A stretch of 64,000 nucleotides of DNA from Trinickia caryophylli (GCF_034424545.1 NZ_CP139970.1:992001-1056000), one strand, 5' to 3'. Positions 20,537-30,995 are shown, counted from the first letter of the stretch. Notes: a model not told the origin generated them from the letters alone. Program-made: numbers and translations.

Positions 20537-21547
20537 TCACGCGCGAGCGACTGCTGGCGCACTCGATTCGCGCATATGCAGGTTCGGTTCGATTACACAG
20601 GTTTGCGCCGGGCCCGTAACGGTGCCGCTCAGCCGATCCAACAGCATTTTCGCGGCCGCTTCGCCAAGACGAAGAATGGTCTGCCCCACCGTCGACAATG
20701 CCGGATGCACGTAGCGGCTCATCTCGACATCGTCGAAGCCGACGATCGAGCAGTCTGCCGGTACACGCAGACCGCGCTCGGAGGCTGCACGCAGCGCGCC
20801 GATCGCCATCATATCGTTGCTCGCAAAAACGGCCGTGGGTGCAACGGTGTCGAAAAGCGTGCGCGCCGCGACGTAGCCGCCCGGGCACGTAAAGTCGCCC
20901 TCGACGATCGCCCCCGGCAAGACGGGCACGCCGTGCTCCGCCATCGCCCGTTTGAAGCCCGCCACGCGGATCGCGCTCACCGCGGTGCCGCTCGCTCCTG
21001 CGATACAGCCGATGCGCGTATGACCGAGATCGAGCAGATGGCGGGTCGCCATCATCGCCCCGGCTTCATGATCGATCTGGACGAGATCGGCATCGAGGCC
21101 GGCAATGGGCCGGTCGAAAACCACGACGGGCACGCGCATCGCCTTCAGGTCTTCCGCGACCGACTCGTCTTCGTCGACGGATGCGACGATGAGACCGTCG
21201 ATGCGGTTCTGATAGAGCACGCGCAGGCATTCGCGCTGCGTCACGACGTCGTTGTCGGAATTGCACAGAAAGACGCAGTAGCCGCTGCGCCGCAGGAACC
21301 CCTCTATTCCACGCGCGAACTCCGCGAAGTAGGGGTTCGTGTTGTTCGGCACGACGAGGCCGATCGTCGACGTGCTCCGCGCCTTGAGCGAACGGGCCGG
21401 CGCCGAAGGGACGTAGTTCAGCTCGGCAATGGCCGCCATCACGCGCGCGCGCTTTTCCTCGCTGACCGGGCGCGTGTTGTTCAGCACGTGCGACACCGTG
21501 GTGTACGACACGCCCGCCCGCTGCGCGACGTCTCTGATCGTCAACAT
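20537..21547 (-). CDS. rbsR: LacI-family ribose operon repressor RbsR
   Basis: 336-residue regulator. The N-terminal LacI helix-turn-helix is MLTIRDVAQRAGVSYTTVSHVLN, followed by the hinge region (YVPSAPARSLKA, containing the usual ARSL) and a periplasmic-binding-protein-like effector domain. The start is the ATG at 21547; the open frame extends upstream antisense-like into rbsC and is not protein-like there. Its position inside the ribose operon between rbsC and rbsK implies autoregulation. It probably binds the two CGCAACCGGTTGCG palindromes upstream of rbsB. Confidence 0.93.
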   Translation of the reverse strand: MLTIRDVAQRAGVSYTTVSHVLNNTRPVSEEKRARVMAAIAELNYVPSAPARSLKARSTSTIGLVVPNNTNPYFAEFARGIEGFLRRSGYCVFLCNSDNDVVTQRECLRVLYQNRIDGLIVASVDEDESVAEDLKAMRVPVVVFDRPIAGLDADLVQIDHEAGAMMATRHLLDLGHTRIGCIAGASGTAVSAIRVAGFKRAMAEHGVPVLPGAIVEGDFTCPGGYVAARTLFDTVAPTAVFASNDMMAIGALRAASERGLRVPADCSIVGFDDVEMSRYVHPALSTVGQTILRLGEAAAKMLLDRLSGTVTGPAQTCVIEPNLHMRESSAPAVARA

Positions 21548-21570
21548 GGCTCGGTCGCGCCTCCCGGTGC

Positions 21571-22581
21571 TCAGGCCGCCTGCGCGTCGCGGCTCGTGCC
21601 GCGCCGGCTGCGATAGGTGTCGAGCACCACGGCCACGACGATCACCATGCCGGTAATGATGCGCTTGGTCGGCTCGTTCGCGCCGATCTGCGCGAGGCCC
21701 GCGGCAAGCACGGAGATGATCAGCACGCCGAAGAACGTGCTGATGACCGAGCCGCGCCCGCCCATGAGGCTCGTGCCGCCGATCACGACAGCCGCGATCA
21801 CCTGCAGCTCGATGCCGGCACCTGCGTTCGGATCGGCTGCCTCGAGACGCGAAATCTGAAAGAGCGACGCAAGGCCGGCGAGCGCGCCCATCAGCGCGAA
21901 CACGATTATCTTGTAGGGGCGCGGGTCGATGCCGGCGAGCCGTACCGCGGTTTCGTTCGTGCCGATGCCGACGAGGCAACGGCCGAACACCGTTCGCCGC
22001 AGCACGAGTTGCGCCACGACGATGACCGCGATCGCGATGATGAACGCAGGCGAAATGCCGACGGCGATCGGATTCGCGAGCCAGTCGAATTCGCTGCCGA
22101 TATAGGACGTGCGCGAGTTCGTCAGTTGGTACGCAAGCCCGCGGGCCATTTCGAGCACGCCGAGCGAAACGATGAACGACGGAATTCTCCACGCCACCGT
22201 GACGGCGCCGGTGAGCGTGCCGATGAACACTGCGATGCCGAGCCCGACGAGTGCGGAGGGAATCGGTCCCCAGTGCCATTGAAGCGCCGCCACGCTGACG
22301 GCCGAGGCCGACAGGGCAAGCACCGAGCCCACCGAGAGGTCGATTCCGGCAATGATCAGAACGAACGTCATGCCGACCGACATGACGACGAGATCGGGGA
22401 TCTGATTAGCGATCGTGACGAACGTGTCGTACGTGAAAAAGTGCGAGCTCAGCGTGGAGAACAGCGCGATCATTGCGGCGAGCGCCCCCACGAGCCCGAG
22501 GTAGCTGTTGAGCTCCGCGCGGGCCGCGCTCTTCGATCTGGGCGCTGCGACACCAGCGGGCGTATTCGAGGAAACCGTCAT
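21571..22581 (-). CDS. rbsC: Ribose ABC transporter permease RbsC
   Basis: 336-residue inner-membrane permease of the CUT2 (ribose/xylose/arabinose) class, about 8-10 helices. Family stretches include GMTFVLIIAGIDLSVGSVLAL near residue 70, GSVISTFFGVLIISVL near 275 and the Gly-rich GGTSLMGGRGSV. Its ATG overlaps the rbsA stop (ATGA), so translation is coupled. Full length. Confidence 0.95.
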   Translation of the reverse strand: MTVSSNTPAGVAAPRSKSAARAELNSYLGLVGALAAMIALFSTLSSHFFTYDTFVTIANQIPDLVVMSVGMTFVLIIAGIDLSVGSVLALSASAVSVAALQWHWGPIPSALVGLGIAVFIGTLTGAVTVAWRIPSFIVSLGVLEMARGLAYQLTNSRTSYIGSEFDWLANPIAVGISPAFIIAIAVIVVAQLVLRRTVFGRCLVGIGTNETAVRLAGIDPRPYKIIVFALMGALAGLASLFQISRLEAADPNAGAGIELQVIAAVVIGGTSLMGGRGSVISTFFGVLIISVLAAGLAQIGANEPTKRIITGMVIVVAVVLDTYRSRRGTSRDAQAA

Positions 22582-24152
22582 GACACTTCCCTTTCCAATA
22601 ATGCGTCACGCTTCGCATAGCCCGAGAATGCCGCGGCCAGCAAATCGTCCTGGGTCCATTCGTCCCGGTTGAAAGTACGAACCAGCCGGCCGGCGGACAT
22701 CACACCGATCCGGTCGCAAATGAGCATCAGCTCGCGCAACTCGCTCGACACGACCACGATCGCCTTGCCCTTCTTCGCTTCTTCGCCGAGCAGGCTGTAG
22801 ATCTCGAACTTCGCGCCGATGTCGATTCCACGCGTGGGCTCGTCGAACAGCATGACTTGGGCGTCGCGTTCGAGCCAGCGCCCGATGACCACCTTCTGCT
22901 GATTGCCGCCCGAGAGTTCGTCGACCGGCTGTTGCGCGCCCGAGCAGCGGATCCGCATTGCCTCGATCTGCCGGCCCGACAGCGCGCGCTCGCGGCCGCG
23001 GTCGATCCAACCGTGGCGCGACACGGCACGAAAGTTGTTGAGCGCGAGGTTCGACGCAATGGACTGGGTGAGCAGCAAGCCCTCGCCCTTGCGGTCTTCC
23101 GTGATCAACGCCATCCCCTGCCTCACGGCATCGGAGGGCGAGCGGATCGTCAGCGGCTTCGGCGGGTTGCCGATCGACACGACGCCGCTGTCTTTCGCGT
23201 CGGCGCCGAAAATCGCGCGCAGCAACTCGGTTCGCCCGGAGCCGATCAGGCCGCTGATACCGAAAATCTCGCCGCTCCTGACTTCGAACGAGACGTCCTG
23301 AACGGCGCTGCCGCGCGTCAGGCGCTCGACGCGCAGCATCGGCGCACCGATCCTGCGCTCCCCGAGATCGATCGTTTCTCCGAGATCGCGGCCAACCATC
23401 TGGGTGACGAGGCGTTCGGTCGTGTACTCGGCGATCGGCCCGACGGAGACGAGCTTGCCGTCGCGCAGCACGGCGACGCGTTCCGAAATGCGTGCGAGCT
23501 CCTCGAGCCTGTGCGAGATATAGACGATCGATACGCCGTCGCGCTTGAGCCGCTCCACCTGATGAAAAAGGAGTTCGACTTCGCGCCCCGTCAGCATCGC
23601 GGTAGGCTCGTCGAGAATCAGGACGCGGCAATCGCCGATCAGATTGCGGGCGATCTCCACGAGCTGCTGGTGGCCGATGCCGAGCTCGCCGACGAGGGTA
23701 TCGGGATCGAGCGACTCGAGACCGACGCGCGCCATCGCCACCCGTGCGTTTTCGCGCAGGCGCCTGCGCGCGATCCAGCCGATCCCTCTGATGGCCGGCA
23801 TGTTGTTCAGAAACAGGTTTTCGGCGATCGTGAGCGTCGGCAGCAGGTTCAGTTCCTGCATCACCATTCTGACGCCGAGCGCCTCGGCCTCGCTGCGGCT
23901 CGCCGGCGCGTACGGCTGCCCGCGAAACCGCAACTGGCCGGACGTCGGCTGCACGAGGCCGCTGATGATCTTCGACAGCGTGCTTTTGCCGGCGCCGTTT
24001 TCCCCCGTGAGCGCCAACACTTCGCCGGCGTTCAGCGTGAGATCGATGCCGGTGAGCACCGGCACGGTATAGGTCTTGCCGACCCCGGCGATCGCCAGCA
24101 CGGGGCTCGACGCCCGCGCGCGTTCGCCAGCGTCGGTTGAAACTGCGCTCAT
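22578..24152 (-). CDS. rbsA: Ribose ABC transporter ATP-binding protein RbsA
   Basis: 524-residue ATPase with two fused nucleotide-binding domains. NBD1 has Walker A GENGAGKST near residue 51, signature-like LGIGHQQLVEIAR near 155 and Walker B VLILDEPTAML near 178. NBD2 has the degenerate Walker A typical of RbsA (SGLIGSGRTE, near 300), signature LSGGNQQKVVIGRW near 415 and Walker B VMLFDEPTRGID. A strong AGGAGGG ribosome site precedes the ATG. It lies 62 bases downstream of rbsB. Confidence 0.96.
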   Translation of the reverse strand: MSAVSTDAGERARASSPVLAIAGVGKTYTVPVLTGIDLTLNAGEVLALTGENGAGKSTLSKIISGLVQPTSGQLRFRGQPYAPASRSEAEALGVRMVMQELNLLPTLTIAENLFLNNMPAIRGIGWIARRRLRENARVAMARVGLESLDPDTLVGELGIGHQQLVEIARNLIGDCRVLILDEPTAMLTGREVELLFHQVERLKRDGVSIVYISHRLEELARISERVAVLRDGKLVSVGPIAEYTTERLVTQMVGRDLGETIDLGERRIGAPMLRVERLTRGSAVQDVSFEVRSGEIFGISGLIGSGRTELLRAIFGADAKDSGVVSIGNPPKPLTIRSPSDAVRQGMALITEDRKGEGLLLTQSIASNLALNNFRAVSRHGWIDRGRERALSGRQIEAMRIRCSGAQQPVDELSGGNQQKVVIGRWLERDAQVMLFDEPTRGIDIGAKFEIYSLLGEEAKKGKAIVVVSSELRELMLICDRIGVMSAGRLVRTFNRDEWTQDDLLAAAFSGYAKRDALLEREVS

Positions 24153-24214
24153 GCACCCTCCTTGGCGGTTCGACCGGGGTAAAAATCCATCTGCGTTCTA
24201 TGGCAACGCGTGGC

Positions 24215-25174
24215 TCACTTCTTGACGACGAGCTCGACCGGCGTCTCGACCACGCTCGACAATTCGTTCTGCTTCTTGTGCTCGCGGATCGCCTTGAGCG
24301 CCGTATCGATGCCGAACACGGCCTGCTTGGCGGCGAACTGATCCACGGTGGCGAGCACCCGGCCGTCGGCCAGCATCGGCTTCACAGCGGCAATATTGTC
24401 GTAGCCGATCACCGCTACCTTACCCGCGCGGCCAGCCGCGCGAATCGCCGAGACGGCGCCGAGGGCCATGTTGTCGTTGCCGCACAGAATGGCCTTGATG
24501 TTCGGATAGGCGTTGAGCATCGCCGAAGCCACGGCGTTGCCCTTGTCGATTTCCCAATCGCCCGATTGCACCGAAACCACCTTGACATTGGCCGCTGCCA
24601 TGGCGTCCTTGAAGCCGGCCGTACGCTGCTGCGCGTTGGTCGTCGTCGGCACGCCTTCCACGATGCCGACCTCGTCGCCCTTGTGCAGCTTCGCGGCGAG
24701 GTAGTCGCCGGCGAGGCGCGCGCCCTTGCGATTGTCCGGGCCGACGAACGGCACCGTGATGCCCTTGGATTTCAGCACGTCGGGATCGAGACGATTGTCG
24801 ATGTTCACGACGACGATGCCCGCATCGACCGCCTTCTTGATCACGGGCACCATCGCCTTCGAATCGGCCGGCGCGATCACGATTGCGTCGACCTTCGAAA
24901 CGATCATCTGGTCGACGATGCGGATCTGCGCGGCGGTGTCCGTCTCGTCCTTGATGCCGTTCGAGATCAGATCGAAATCGGCCGCATGCTGTTTCTGGTA
25001 GCTCTTCGCGCCGTCTTCCATCGTCAGGAAGAACTCGTTCGCGAGGGACTTCATGACCAACGCGACTTTCGGCTTGTGAGCGGCCTGCTGGGCCTGAGCG
25101 GTCAGCGGCAGCGCGGCGGCGGCGGCCAGGCCGATGCACGCTGCGAGGATACGGCGGCGGACGGGTGTCTTCAT
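24215..25174 (-). CDS. rbsB: Ribose ABC transporter substrate-binding protein RbsB
   Basis: 319-residue periplasmic sugar-binding protein (Peripla_BP_4 type). The ATG at 25174 has AGGAGA upstream and yields a Tat-independent signal peptide MKTPVRRRILAACIGLAAAAALPLTAQA/Q, cleaved near residue 28. The mature protein shows the fold's start (KVALVMKSLANEFFLTMEDGAK) and ligand-region motifs (NIDNRLDP, CGNDNMALGAV). First gene of rbsBACRKD; the promoter side contains two identical LacI-type operators. Confidence 0.95.
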   Translation of the reverse strand: MKTPVRRRILAACIGLAAAAALPLTAQAQQAAHKPKVALVMKSLANEFFLTMEDGAKSYQKQHAADFDLISNGIKDETDTAAQIRIVDQMIVSKVDAIVIAPADSKAMVPVIKKAVDAGIVVVNIDNRLDPDVLKSKGITVPFVGPDNRKGARLAGDYLAAKLHKGDEVGIVEGVPTTTNAQQRTAGFKDAMAAANVKVVSVQSGDWEIDKGNAVASAMLNAYPNIKAILCGNDNMALGAVSAIRAAGRAGKVAVIGYDNIAAVKPMLADGRVLATVDQFAAKQAVFGIDTALKAIREHKKQNELSSVVETPVELVVKK

Positions 25175-25226
25175 GAAGTGTCTCCTGGATCGTTCGAGTA
25201 GTTCGGTACTTCGGCGTTCGATACGC

Positions 25227-25242
25227 CCGCAACCGGTTGCGG
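25227..25242. promoter_or_regulatory. RbsR (LacI-family) operator, proximal copy
   Basis: CCGCAACCGGTTGCGG is a perfect 16-bp palindrome with the central CG step typical of LacI/GalR-family operators. It lies about 53 bases upstream of the rbsB start, placing it over or just downstream of the promoter. Confidence 0.8.
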
Positions 25243-25279
25243 ACCACGTTTGCGCAACAATGTCGGACAAATCACGCCG

Positions 25280-25293
25280 CGCAACCGGTTGCG
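25280..25293. promoter_or_regulatory. RbsR (LacI-family) operator, distal copy
   Basis: CGCAACCGGTTGCG repeats the 14-bp core of the proximal operator exactly. Centre-to-centre distance is 52 bp, about five helical turns, so two repressor dimers would lie on the same DNA face. It could also influence the rightward gene at 25603. Confidence 0.78.
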
Positions 25294-25602
25294 GATTGGA
25301 TATTCGACGAGTCGGCGGGCGAAGTCAACGGGTGGACATTGTGCGATGCACCATCATCGGGCACGACGCTCCCGCCTTCCGCAATCTCGCCCCACCCCAC
25401 GCGGCAATCTGGCTGCAACCGGGCTGCAAGCCGCGGCGCAAAGCCGCGCGGCCAACGCATTCGTTGCGATTTGACGCCGGACGAATTACCCCGGCAATAT
25501 GGACGCGTGCAGCTCCCGCGGGCGCTGAAAAAAGTCGCGAACGCCGCACCCGCCTCGCCGCCCGGTACCCCATCGGGACGCCGCTGCTCGAATGGATACC
25601 GC
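25294..25602. other. Intergenic region between rbs operators and the TIGR04222-like gene
   Basis: 309 bases between the distal operator and the downstream start. The reading frame of the following gene is open throughout, but its translation here is Pro/Ser/Arg-rich and unlike a family N-terminus. No hairpin with a T-run and no clear promoter boxes were found. Confidence 0.5.
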
Positions 25603-26409
25603 ATGCCCGATTCGAACACCGTGACGGTCGCCGGCGGCGCCGCCATTGTCCTGGCGCTCTATGCGACGCTGCTCTGGCGCCAGGCAAAGGCGAGACGCGT
25701 CTGGCGCGCCGGCTCGACGATGAACGTCACGCGCATCTCCGCCTACCAGATGGCCTTGATGTGCGGCGGCGCGCCGCGGGTCGCGCTGACCGGCGTCGTC
25801 CGGCTGCTCGGCAGAAAAATGCTCGTGCCGAGCGTCGCGGGCGTACTGCTGACGAGCGAGGCGGCCGGCGGAGAACTCGATGCGATCGAGCGCGAAGTGC
25901 TGGCGGCCGTGCGACGGCGCCCCGCCGTCTTCGACGTACTGCTCGGTCGCCTCGTATCGGCATTGAGGCGTGCCGGCGTGACGCGCAGCCTTCGCCACGA
26001 ACTGATCGCCATCGGCTACATGCGCTCGATCGGATCGACGGAATGGTGGAAGGACTATCTTTACAACATGCTGCCGTTCGCCGTGCCGATCGGCATTGCG
26101 TTCGGATGGTGCGCGACGGCGGCGCTGCCGGCCGATGCCGCGTATCTGGCGAGGGATTTCGTGGGTGCCGCGATTGCGACGATGCTGATCGCGGCATGGC
26201 CGACGCGGGTCACGGCATTGGGCCGCTTCATCATCTGGTCCGCCACGCAGCATCATCCGGACTTCAGGACCGCGCGCGCGACGCAGGGCGAGGCGCTCGA
26301 CGCAAAAACGCTCGGTCAGGCGGTCGCGCTCTATGGCACCGAAGCACTCGCGGGAAGCGACATGGCATGGATACCCGCCGTCTTGGCGCAGCGCAGCGAG
26401 ACGGCGTGA
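25603..26409 (+). CDS. TIGR04222-like membrane protein, function unknown
   Basis: 268-residue protein from the ATG at 25603 (MPDSNTVTVAGGAAIVLALYATLLW), which places a transmembrane helix at residues 8-24. A soluble region follows with family-like segments ISAYQMALMCGGAPRVALTGVVRLL and LDAIEREVLAAVRR. A second membrane pair lies near 160-205, and the C-terminus carries the characteristic VALYGTEALAGSDMAWIPAVL. The Cys/Gly-rich tail many relatives have is absent. No ribosome site is obvious, so the start is uncertain. Neighbours (rbs, mgtC) give no functional clue. Confidence 0.65.
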   Translation: MPDSNTVTVAGGAAIVLALYATLLWRQAKARRVWRAGSTMNVTRISAYQMALMCGGAPRVALTGVVRLLGRKMLVPSVAGVLLTSEAAGGELDAIEREVLAAVRRRPAVFDVLLGRLVSALRRAGVTRSLRHELIAIGYMRSIGSTEWWKDYLYNMLPFAVPIGIAFGWCATAALPADAAYLARDFVGAAIATMLIAAWPTRVTALGRFIIWSATQHHPDFRTARATQGEALDAKTLGQAVALYGTEALAGSDMAWIPAVLAQRSETA

Positions 26410-26541
26410 AGCAACGCCACCCGCCGGACACACGCAACCCCTGGACACACGCGAGCCGCATCGCCGTTCGGCCCGCGGCGGAAGCGATATCGGACGGAGC
26501 ACGGAGCGGACCACACCCCATGCTTCGCGTGCCGCCGATGC

Positions 26542-27219
26542 CTACTTCCCCCCTCGGCAATCGCGCACACCCGGAATCGCCGCGAGCCGCGCGACGATGG
26601 CCTCGAATTCGTCGGCGGTCGAGCGCGACAGCGCGAGCGACACCTCGTCGAGCCCCGGATCGTCCTCCGACTGCTGAACGATGAACTGCTTGACCCGCAC
26701 ACTGCTCGTGCCGAGTGCGACGTGCACGCTTTCGAGCGTGAGACAGCCGCGCTCCGCGAGCAATTGAACGCTGCGTTGCTGCCTCACGGAGATGAAGCGG
26801 CGCTCGAGCGGCTTCACACCCGCCAGAATGATCAGGATGATGATGGTCGCGCCGATCGCCGCCGTGTACATGCCGCCGCCGACGGCGAGTCCGATGCCCG
26901 CGACCGACCACAGGCTCGCCGCGGTCGTGAGGCCGCGGATCACTTCGCCGCGCAGCAGGATCGAGCCGGCGCCGAGAAAGCCGATGCCCGACACCACTTG
27001 CGCGGCGATCCGCGAAGGGTCCAGCACGACATCCTGCCGCCCGAGTACATCGGCAAAACCGAACGCCGACACGAGCATGATCAAGGCCGAGCCGACGCAC
27101 ACGAGCATGTGCGTACGCAGCCCCGCCGCCCAGTTGAGCCGCTCGCGCTCGAACCCGATGACGCTGCCGAGCAAGGCGGCCAGCACGAGCCGCGACAGCA
27201 GTTCGACGTTGCCGATCAT
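26542..27219 (-). CDS. MgtC/SapB family membrane protein
   Basis: 225-residue inner-membrane protein. The start at 27219 has an excellent AGGAGGTG site upstream; an in-frame start at 27300 adds 27 unlikely residues. The N-terminal half shows five hydrophobic segments with the MgtC signature: GSVIGFERERLNWAAGLRTHMLVC (near residue 17) and QVVSGIGFLGAGSIL (near 73), including the conserved acidic and Arg residues. The C-terminal about 80 residues form a soluble ACT-like domain. Relatives modulate F-type ATPase or Mg2+ homeostasis under stress. It ends convergently with the TIGR04222-like gene. Confidence 0.92.
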   Translation of the reverse strand: MIGNVELLSRLVLAALLGSVIGFERERLNWAAGLRTHMLVCVGSALIMLVSAFGFADVLGRQDVVLDPSRIAAQVVSGIGFLGAGSILLRGEVIRGLTTAASLWSVAGIGLAVGGGMYTAAIGATIIILIILAGVKPLERRFISVRQQRSVQLLAERGCLTLESVHVALGTSSVRVKQFIVQQSEDDPGLDEVSLALSRSTADEFEAIVARLAAIPGVRDCRGGK

Positions 27220-27427
27220 GCACTCACCTCCTGTTCGATGGTTTGCCGCACCGCCGATGCCGGGGGACGGCCCTGCTACTGACAATCGGGAACGTCTCAT
27301 GTTGCACGGTTATCGGATCGCGCGCATGCCCGCTCGCCCTCCTTCGCTCGCGCGCTGCGGCCTCGATACCGGCCATCCGGTGCCGGCGTGGCGTAAAATA
27401 CGCGCTTTCCCGAAATCAGCTATCGAC

Positions 27428-28558
<1,131 letters not shown>

Positions 28559-28618
28559 TCGGCCGGCGCCGCGCCCGCCGCGACACGTCCCCTTCCCCCT
28601 TTTGAATGGATTAGCCCC

Positions 28619-29128
28619 ATGGAAATCGGACAATACCAACCGAATCTCGACGGCGACGGCCTGCGTGTCGGCATCGTCCAATCGCGCTTCAACGAGCCCG
28701 TCTGCAACGGCCTCGCCGATGCCTGCATCGAAGAACTCGAACGCCTCGGCGTCGTCGGCGAAGACGTGCTGCTCGTCACGGTGCCCGGCGCGCTCGAAAT
28801 TCCGCTGGCGCTGCAAAAGCTCGCCGAAAGCGGCCAGTTCGATGCGCTCATCGCGCTCGGCGCGGTCGTTCGCGGCGAAACGTACCACTTCGAGCTCGTC
28901 TCGAACGAAAGCGGCGCGGGTGTCTCGCGCATTGCGCTCGATTTCGGTATTCCCGTGGCCAACGGCGTGCTCACGACCGACACGGACGAGCAGGCGGTCG
29001 CCCGTATGACCGAAAAGGGCCGCGATGCGGCGCGGGTTGCCGTGGAAATGGCGAACCTGTCGGTCGCGCTCGAGCAGTTGGGCGGCGATGACGAAGACGA
29101 AGACGAGGAAGAAGAGGACGAGGCATGA
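28619..29128 (+). CDS. ribH: 6,7-dimethyl-8-ribityllumazine synthase
   Basis: Condenses the RibB product with the RibD product to give lumazine. 169 residues. The conserved [11 protein letters not shown] is near residue 22, [10 protein letters not shown] near 58, and the catalytic His lies in [10 protein letters not shown] near 89. The C-terminus carries an unusually acidic tail (about 15 Asp/Glu in the last 17 residues), common in this lineage but outside the fold. It follows ribBA by 60 bases and overlaps nusB (ATGA). Confidence 0.96.
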   Translation: MEIGQYQPNLDGDGLRVGIVQSRFNEPVCNGLADACIEELERLGVVGEDVLLVTVPGALEIPLALQKLAESGQFDALIALGAVVRGETYHFELVSNESGAGVSRIALDFGIPVANGVLTTDTDEQAVARMTEKGRDAARVAVEMANLSVALEQLGGDDEDEDEEEEDEA

Positions 29129-29565
29129 AGAGCGCCCGCAGACGCTCCCGCGAATTGGCCACGCAGGGGCTGTATCAGTGGCTGCTGTCGGGCGCGCCCG
29201 CCGGTGAAATCGATGCGCAGCTGCGCGGCGCGCTCGGCTACGACAAGGCCGACAAGGCACACCTCGACGCCCTGTTGCACGGTGTCATTCGCGACGAACA
29301 GGCGCTCTCGGCCGATCTCACGCCGTGTCTCGACCGGCCGATCGACCAGCTCTCGCCCGTCGAGCGCGCGGTGCTGCTCGTTGCGGCCTACGAGTTCAAG
29401 TGCCACCTCGACATCCCGTATCGCGTCGTGATCAACGAAGCGGTCGAGCTCGCCAAGACGTTCGGCGGGGCCGACGGCTACAAGTACGTCAACGGCGTGC
29501 TCGACAAGCTTGCTCTCACGCTGCGCACCACGGAGGCGCAGGCAGCCCGCGGCGGCCCCCGCTAG
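29125..29565 (+). CDS. nusB: Transcription antitermination factor NusB
   Basis: 146-residue all-helical protein that binds boxA RNA with NusE (S10) in rRNA antitermination. It shows [18 protein letters not shown] at the N-terminus, [17 protein letters not shown] near residue 98 and the terminal [11 protein letters not shown]. The ATG overlaps the ribH stop by 4 bases, a classic ribH-nusB coupling. Confidence 0.95.
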   Translation: MKSARRRSRELATQGLYQWLLSGAPAGEIDAQLRGALGYDKADKAHLDALLHGVIRDEQALSADLTPCLDRPIDQLSPVERAVLLVAAYEFKCHLDIPYRVVINEAVELAKTFGGADGYKYVNGVLDKLALTLRTTEAQAARGGPR

Positions 29566-29691
29566 CCCCCCCCGGGCCGCCAGGCGCCGGCCCGCGCGGC
29601 GATTGCCACGCGCCTGCGCGGATCGCTCTCGATTGCGGTCCGCCAACCCCGGTGCCGGTCAACCGGCCTTCCCTATCTCGATACCCTGAGC

Positions 29692-30885
29692 ATGAACGCC
29701 GCTGGAGAACCGCTCGTGAAGCTCGCATCGCGCGTCGATGCGATCGCTCCTTTCTATGTGATGGAGTTGGCCAAGGAGGCCGCCGCGCTGGAACGCGCGG
29801 GACGCGACATCATCCACATGAGCATCGGCGAGCCTGACTTCACGGCGCCGGCGCCCGTGGTCGAAGCGGCTGCCGAGGCGCTGCGGCGCGGCGTCACGCA
29901 GTACACGAGCGCCCTGGGCATCGGCCCGCTGCGCGAAGCGATCGCTCACTACTACGCACGGGCTTATGGGCTCCAGATCGATCCCGCGCGCATCGTCGTG
30001 ACGGCGGGTGCATCGGCAGCGCTGCTGCTCGCTTGCGCCGCACTCGTCGATCGCGACGACGAAGTGCTGATGCCCGATCCCTGCTATCCGTGCAACCGGC
30101 ACTTCGTGGCCGCCATGGAAGGCAAGCCCATCCTCGTGCCGAGCGGGCCGCAAACGCGCTTTCAGCTCGCCGCCGCCGACATCGGGCGGCTCTGGGGCCC
30201 GCGCACACGCGGCGTGCTGCTCGCCTCTCCGTCGAACCCGACCGGCACTTCGATCGAGCCGGCCGAACTCGAACGCATCGTCCAGGCGGTTCGTGCACGC
30301 GGCGGCTTCACCATCGTCGACGAGATCTATCAGGGGCTCTCGTACGATGCCCGCCCGGTATCGGCGCTGTCGTTCGGCGACGACGTGGTAACCGTCAACA
30401 GTTTTTCGAAGTACTTCAACATGACGGGCTGGCGGCTCGGCTGGCTCGTCGTGCCGCCAGCGATGATCGGTGCCTTCGAAAAGCTGGCCCAAAACCTCTT
30501 CATCTGCGCATCGGCACTGGCCCAGCATGCCGCGCTGGCCTGCTTCGCGCCCGAAACGATCGCCATCTACGAGGCCCGACGCCTCGAGTTCAAGCGCCGC
30601 CGCGACTATCTCGTGCCAGCCCTCGAAGCGCTCGGGTTCTCGGTGCCGGTGGTGCCTGACGGCGCCTTCTACGTCTATGCCGATTGCCGCGGCTTGCCGC
30701 ATCCCGCCGCAAGCGACAGCGCAGCCCTCACCCGGGCGATGTTGCACGATGCCGGCGTGGCCATCGTACCCGGGCTCGATTTCGGTACGTACGAGCCGCG
30801 CCAGCACGTGCGAATTTCGTATGCAACGGCGCTGCCCTCGATCGAGGAAGCAATGGGCCGTCTCGGCCGGTTGCTCTCCCGCTAA
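29692..30885 (+). CDS. PLP-dependent class I/II aminotransferase
   Basis: 397-residue fold-type I aminotransferase (AAT_I superfamily). The substrate/PLP regions are visible: IGEPDFTAP near residue 44, YTSALGIGPLREAI near 66, SPSNPTGT near 180 and DEIYQGLSY near 210. The PLP Lys lies in SFSKYFNMTGWRLGW near 244, and the distal Arg in RISYA near 375. Annotation as aspartate- or alanine-type aminotransferase is common, but exact substrates cannot be assigned. It follows nusB by 126 bases and ends before a strong terminator, so it may belong to the rib-nusB transcript. Confidence 0.88.
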   Translation: MNAAGEPLVKLASRVDAIAPFYVMELAKEAAALERAGRDIIHMSIGEPDFTAPAPVVEAAAEALRRGVTQYTSALGIGPLREAIAHYYARAYGLQIDPARIVVTAGASAALLLACAALVDRDDEVLMPDPCYPCNRHFVAAMEGKPILVPSGPQTRFQLAAADIGRLWGPRTRGVLLASPSNPTGTSIEPAELERIVQAVRARGGFTIVDEIYQGLSYDARPVSALSFGDDVVTVNSFSKYFNMTGWRLGWLVVPPAMIGAFEKLAQNLFICASALAQHAALACFAPETIAIYEARRLEFKRRRDYLVPALEALGFSVPVVPDGAFYVYADCRGLPHPAASDSAALTRAMLHDAGVAIVPGLDFGTYEPRQHVRISYATALPSIEEAMGRLGRLLSR

Positions 30886-30941
30886 TCGAGGCGCGGCAAA
30901 CGGATCGGCAGCCTATCGCGCGCCATGACGCAAGACCAACG

Positions 30942-30969
30942 AAAAAGGGCACCTCCGGGTGCCCTTTTT
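30942..30969. terminator. Bidirectional Rho-independent terminator
   Basis: A perfect 12-bp stem (AAAAAGGGCACC / GGTGCCCTTTTT) with a TCCG tetraloop. The A- and T-tracts at either side let it end both the rightward aminotransferase transcript and the leftward transglycosylase transcript. Confidence 0.93.
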
Positions 30970-30995
30970 AGCTACTGCGCGACCGTACTCGATTT

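Noticed and set aside
27220..27427. FMN riboswitch upstream of ribBA
   Set aside because: The space is only about 200 bases and none of the conserved RFN segments could be found on the plus strand.
29551..29582. GGCGGCCC / GGGCCGCC stem after nusB as a terminator
   Set aside because: No T-run follows and the C-rich loop suggests chance pairing; read-through into the aminotransferase gene remains possible.
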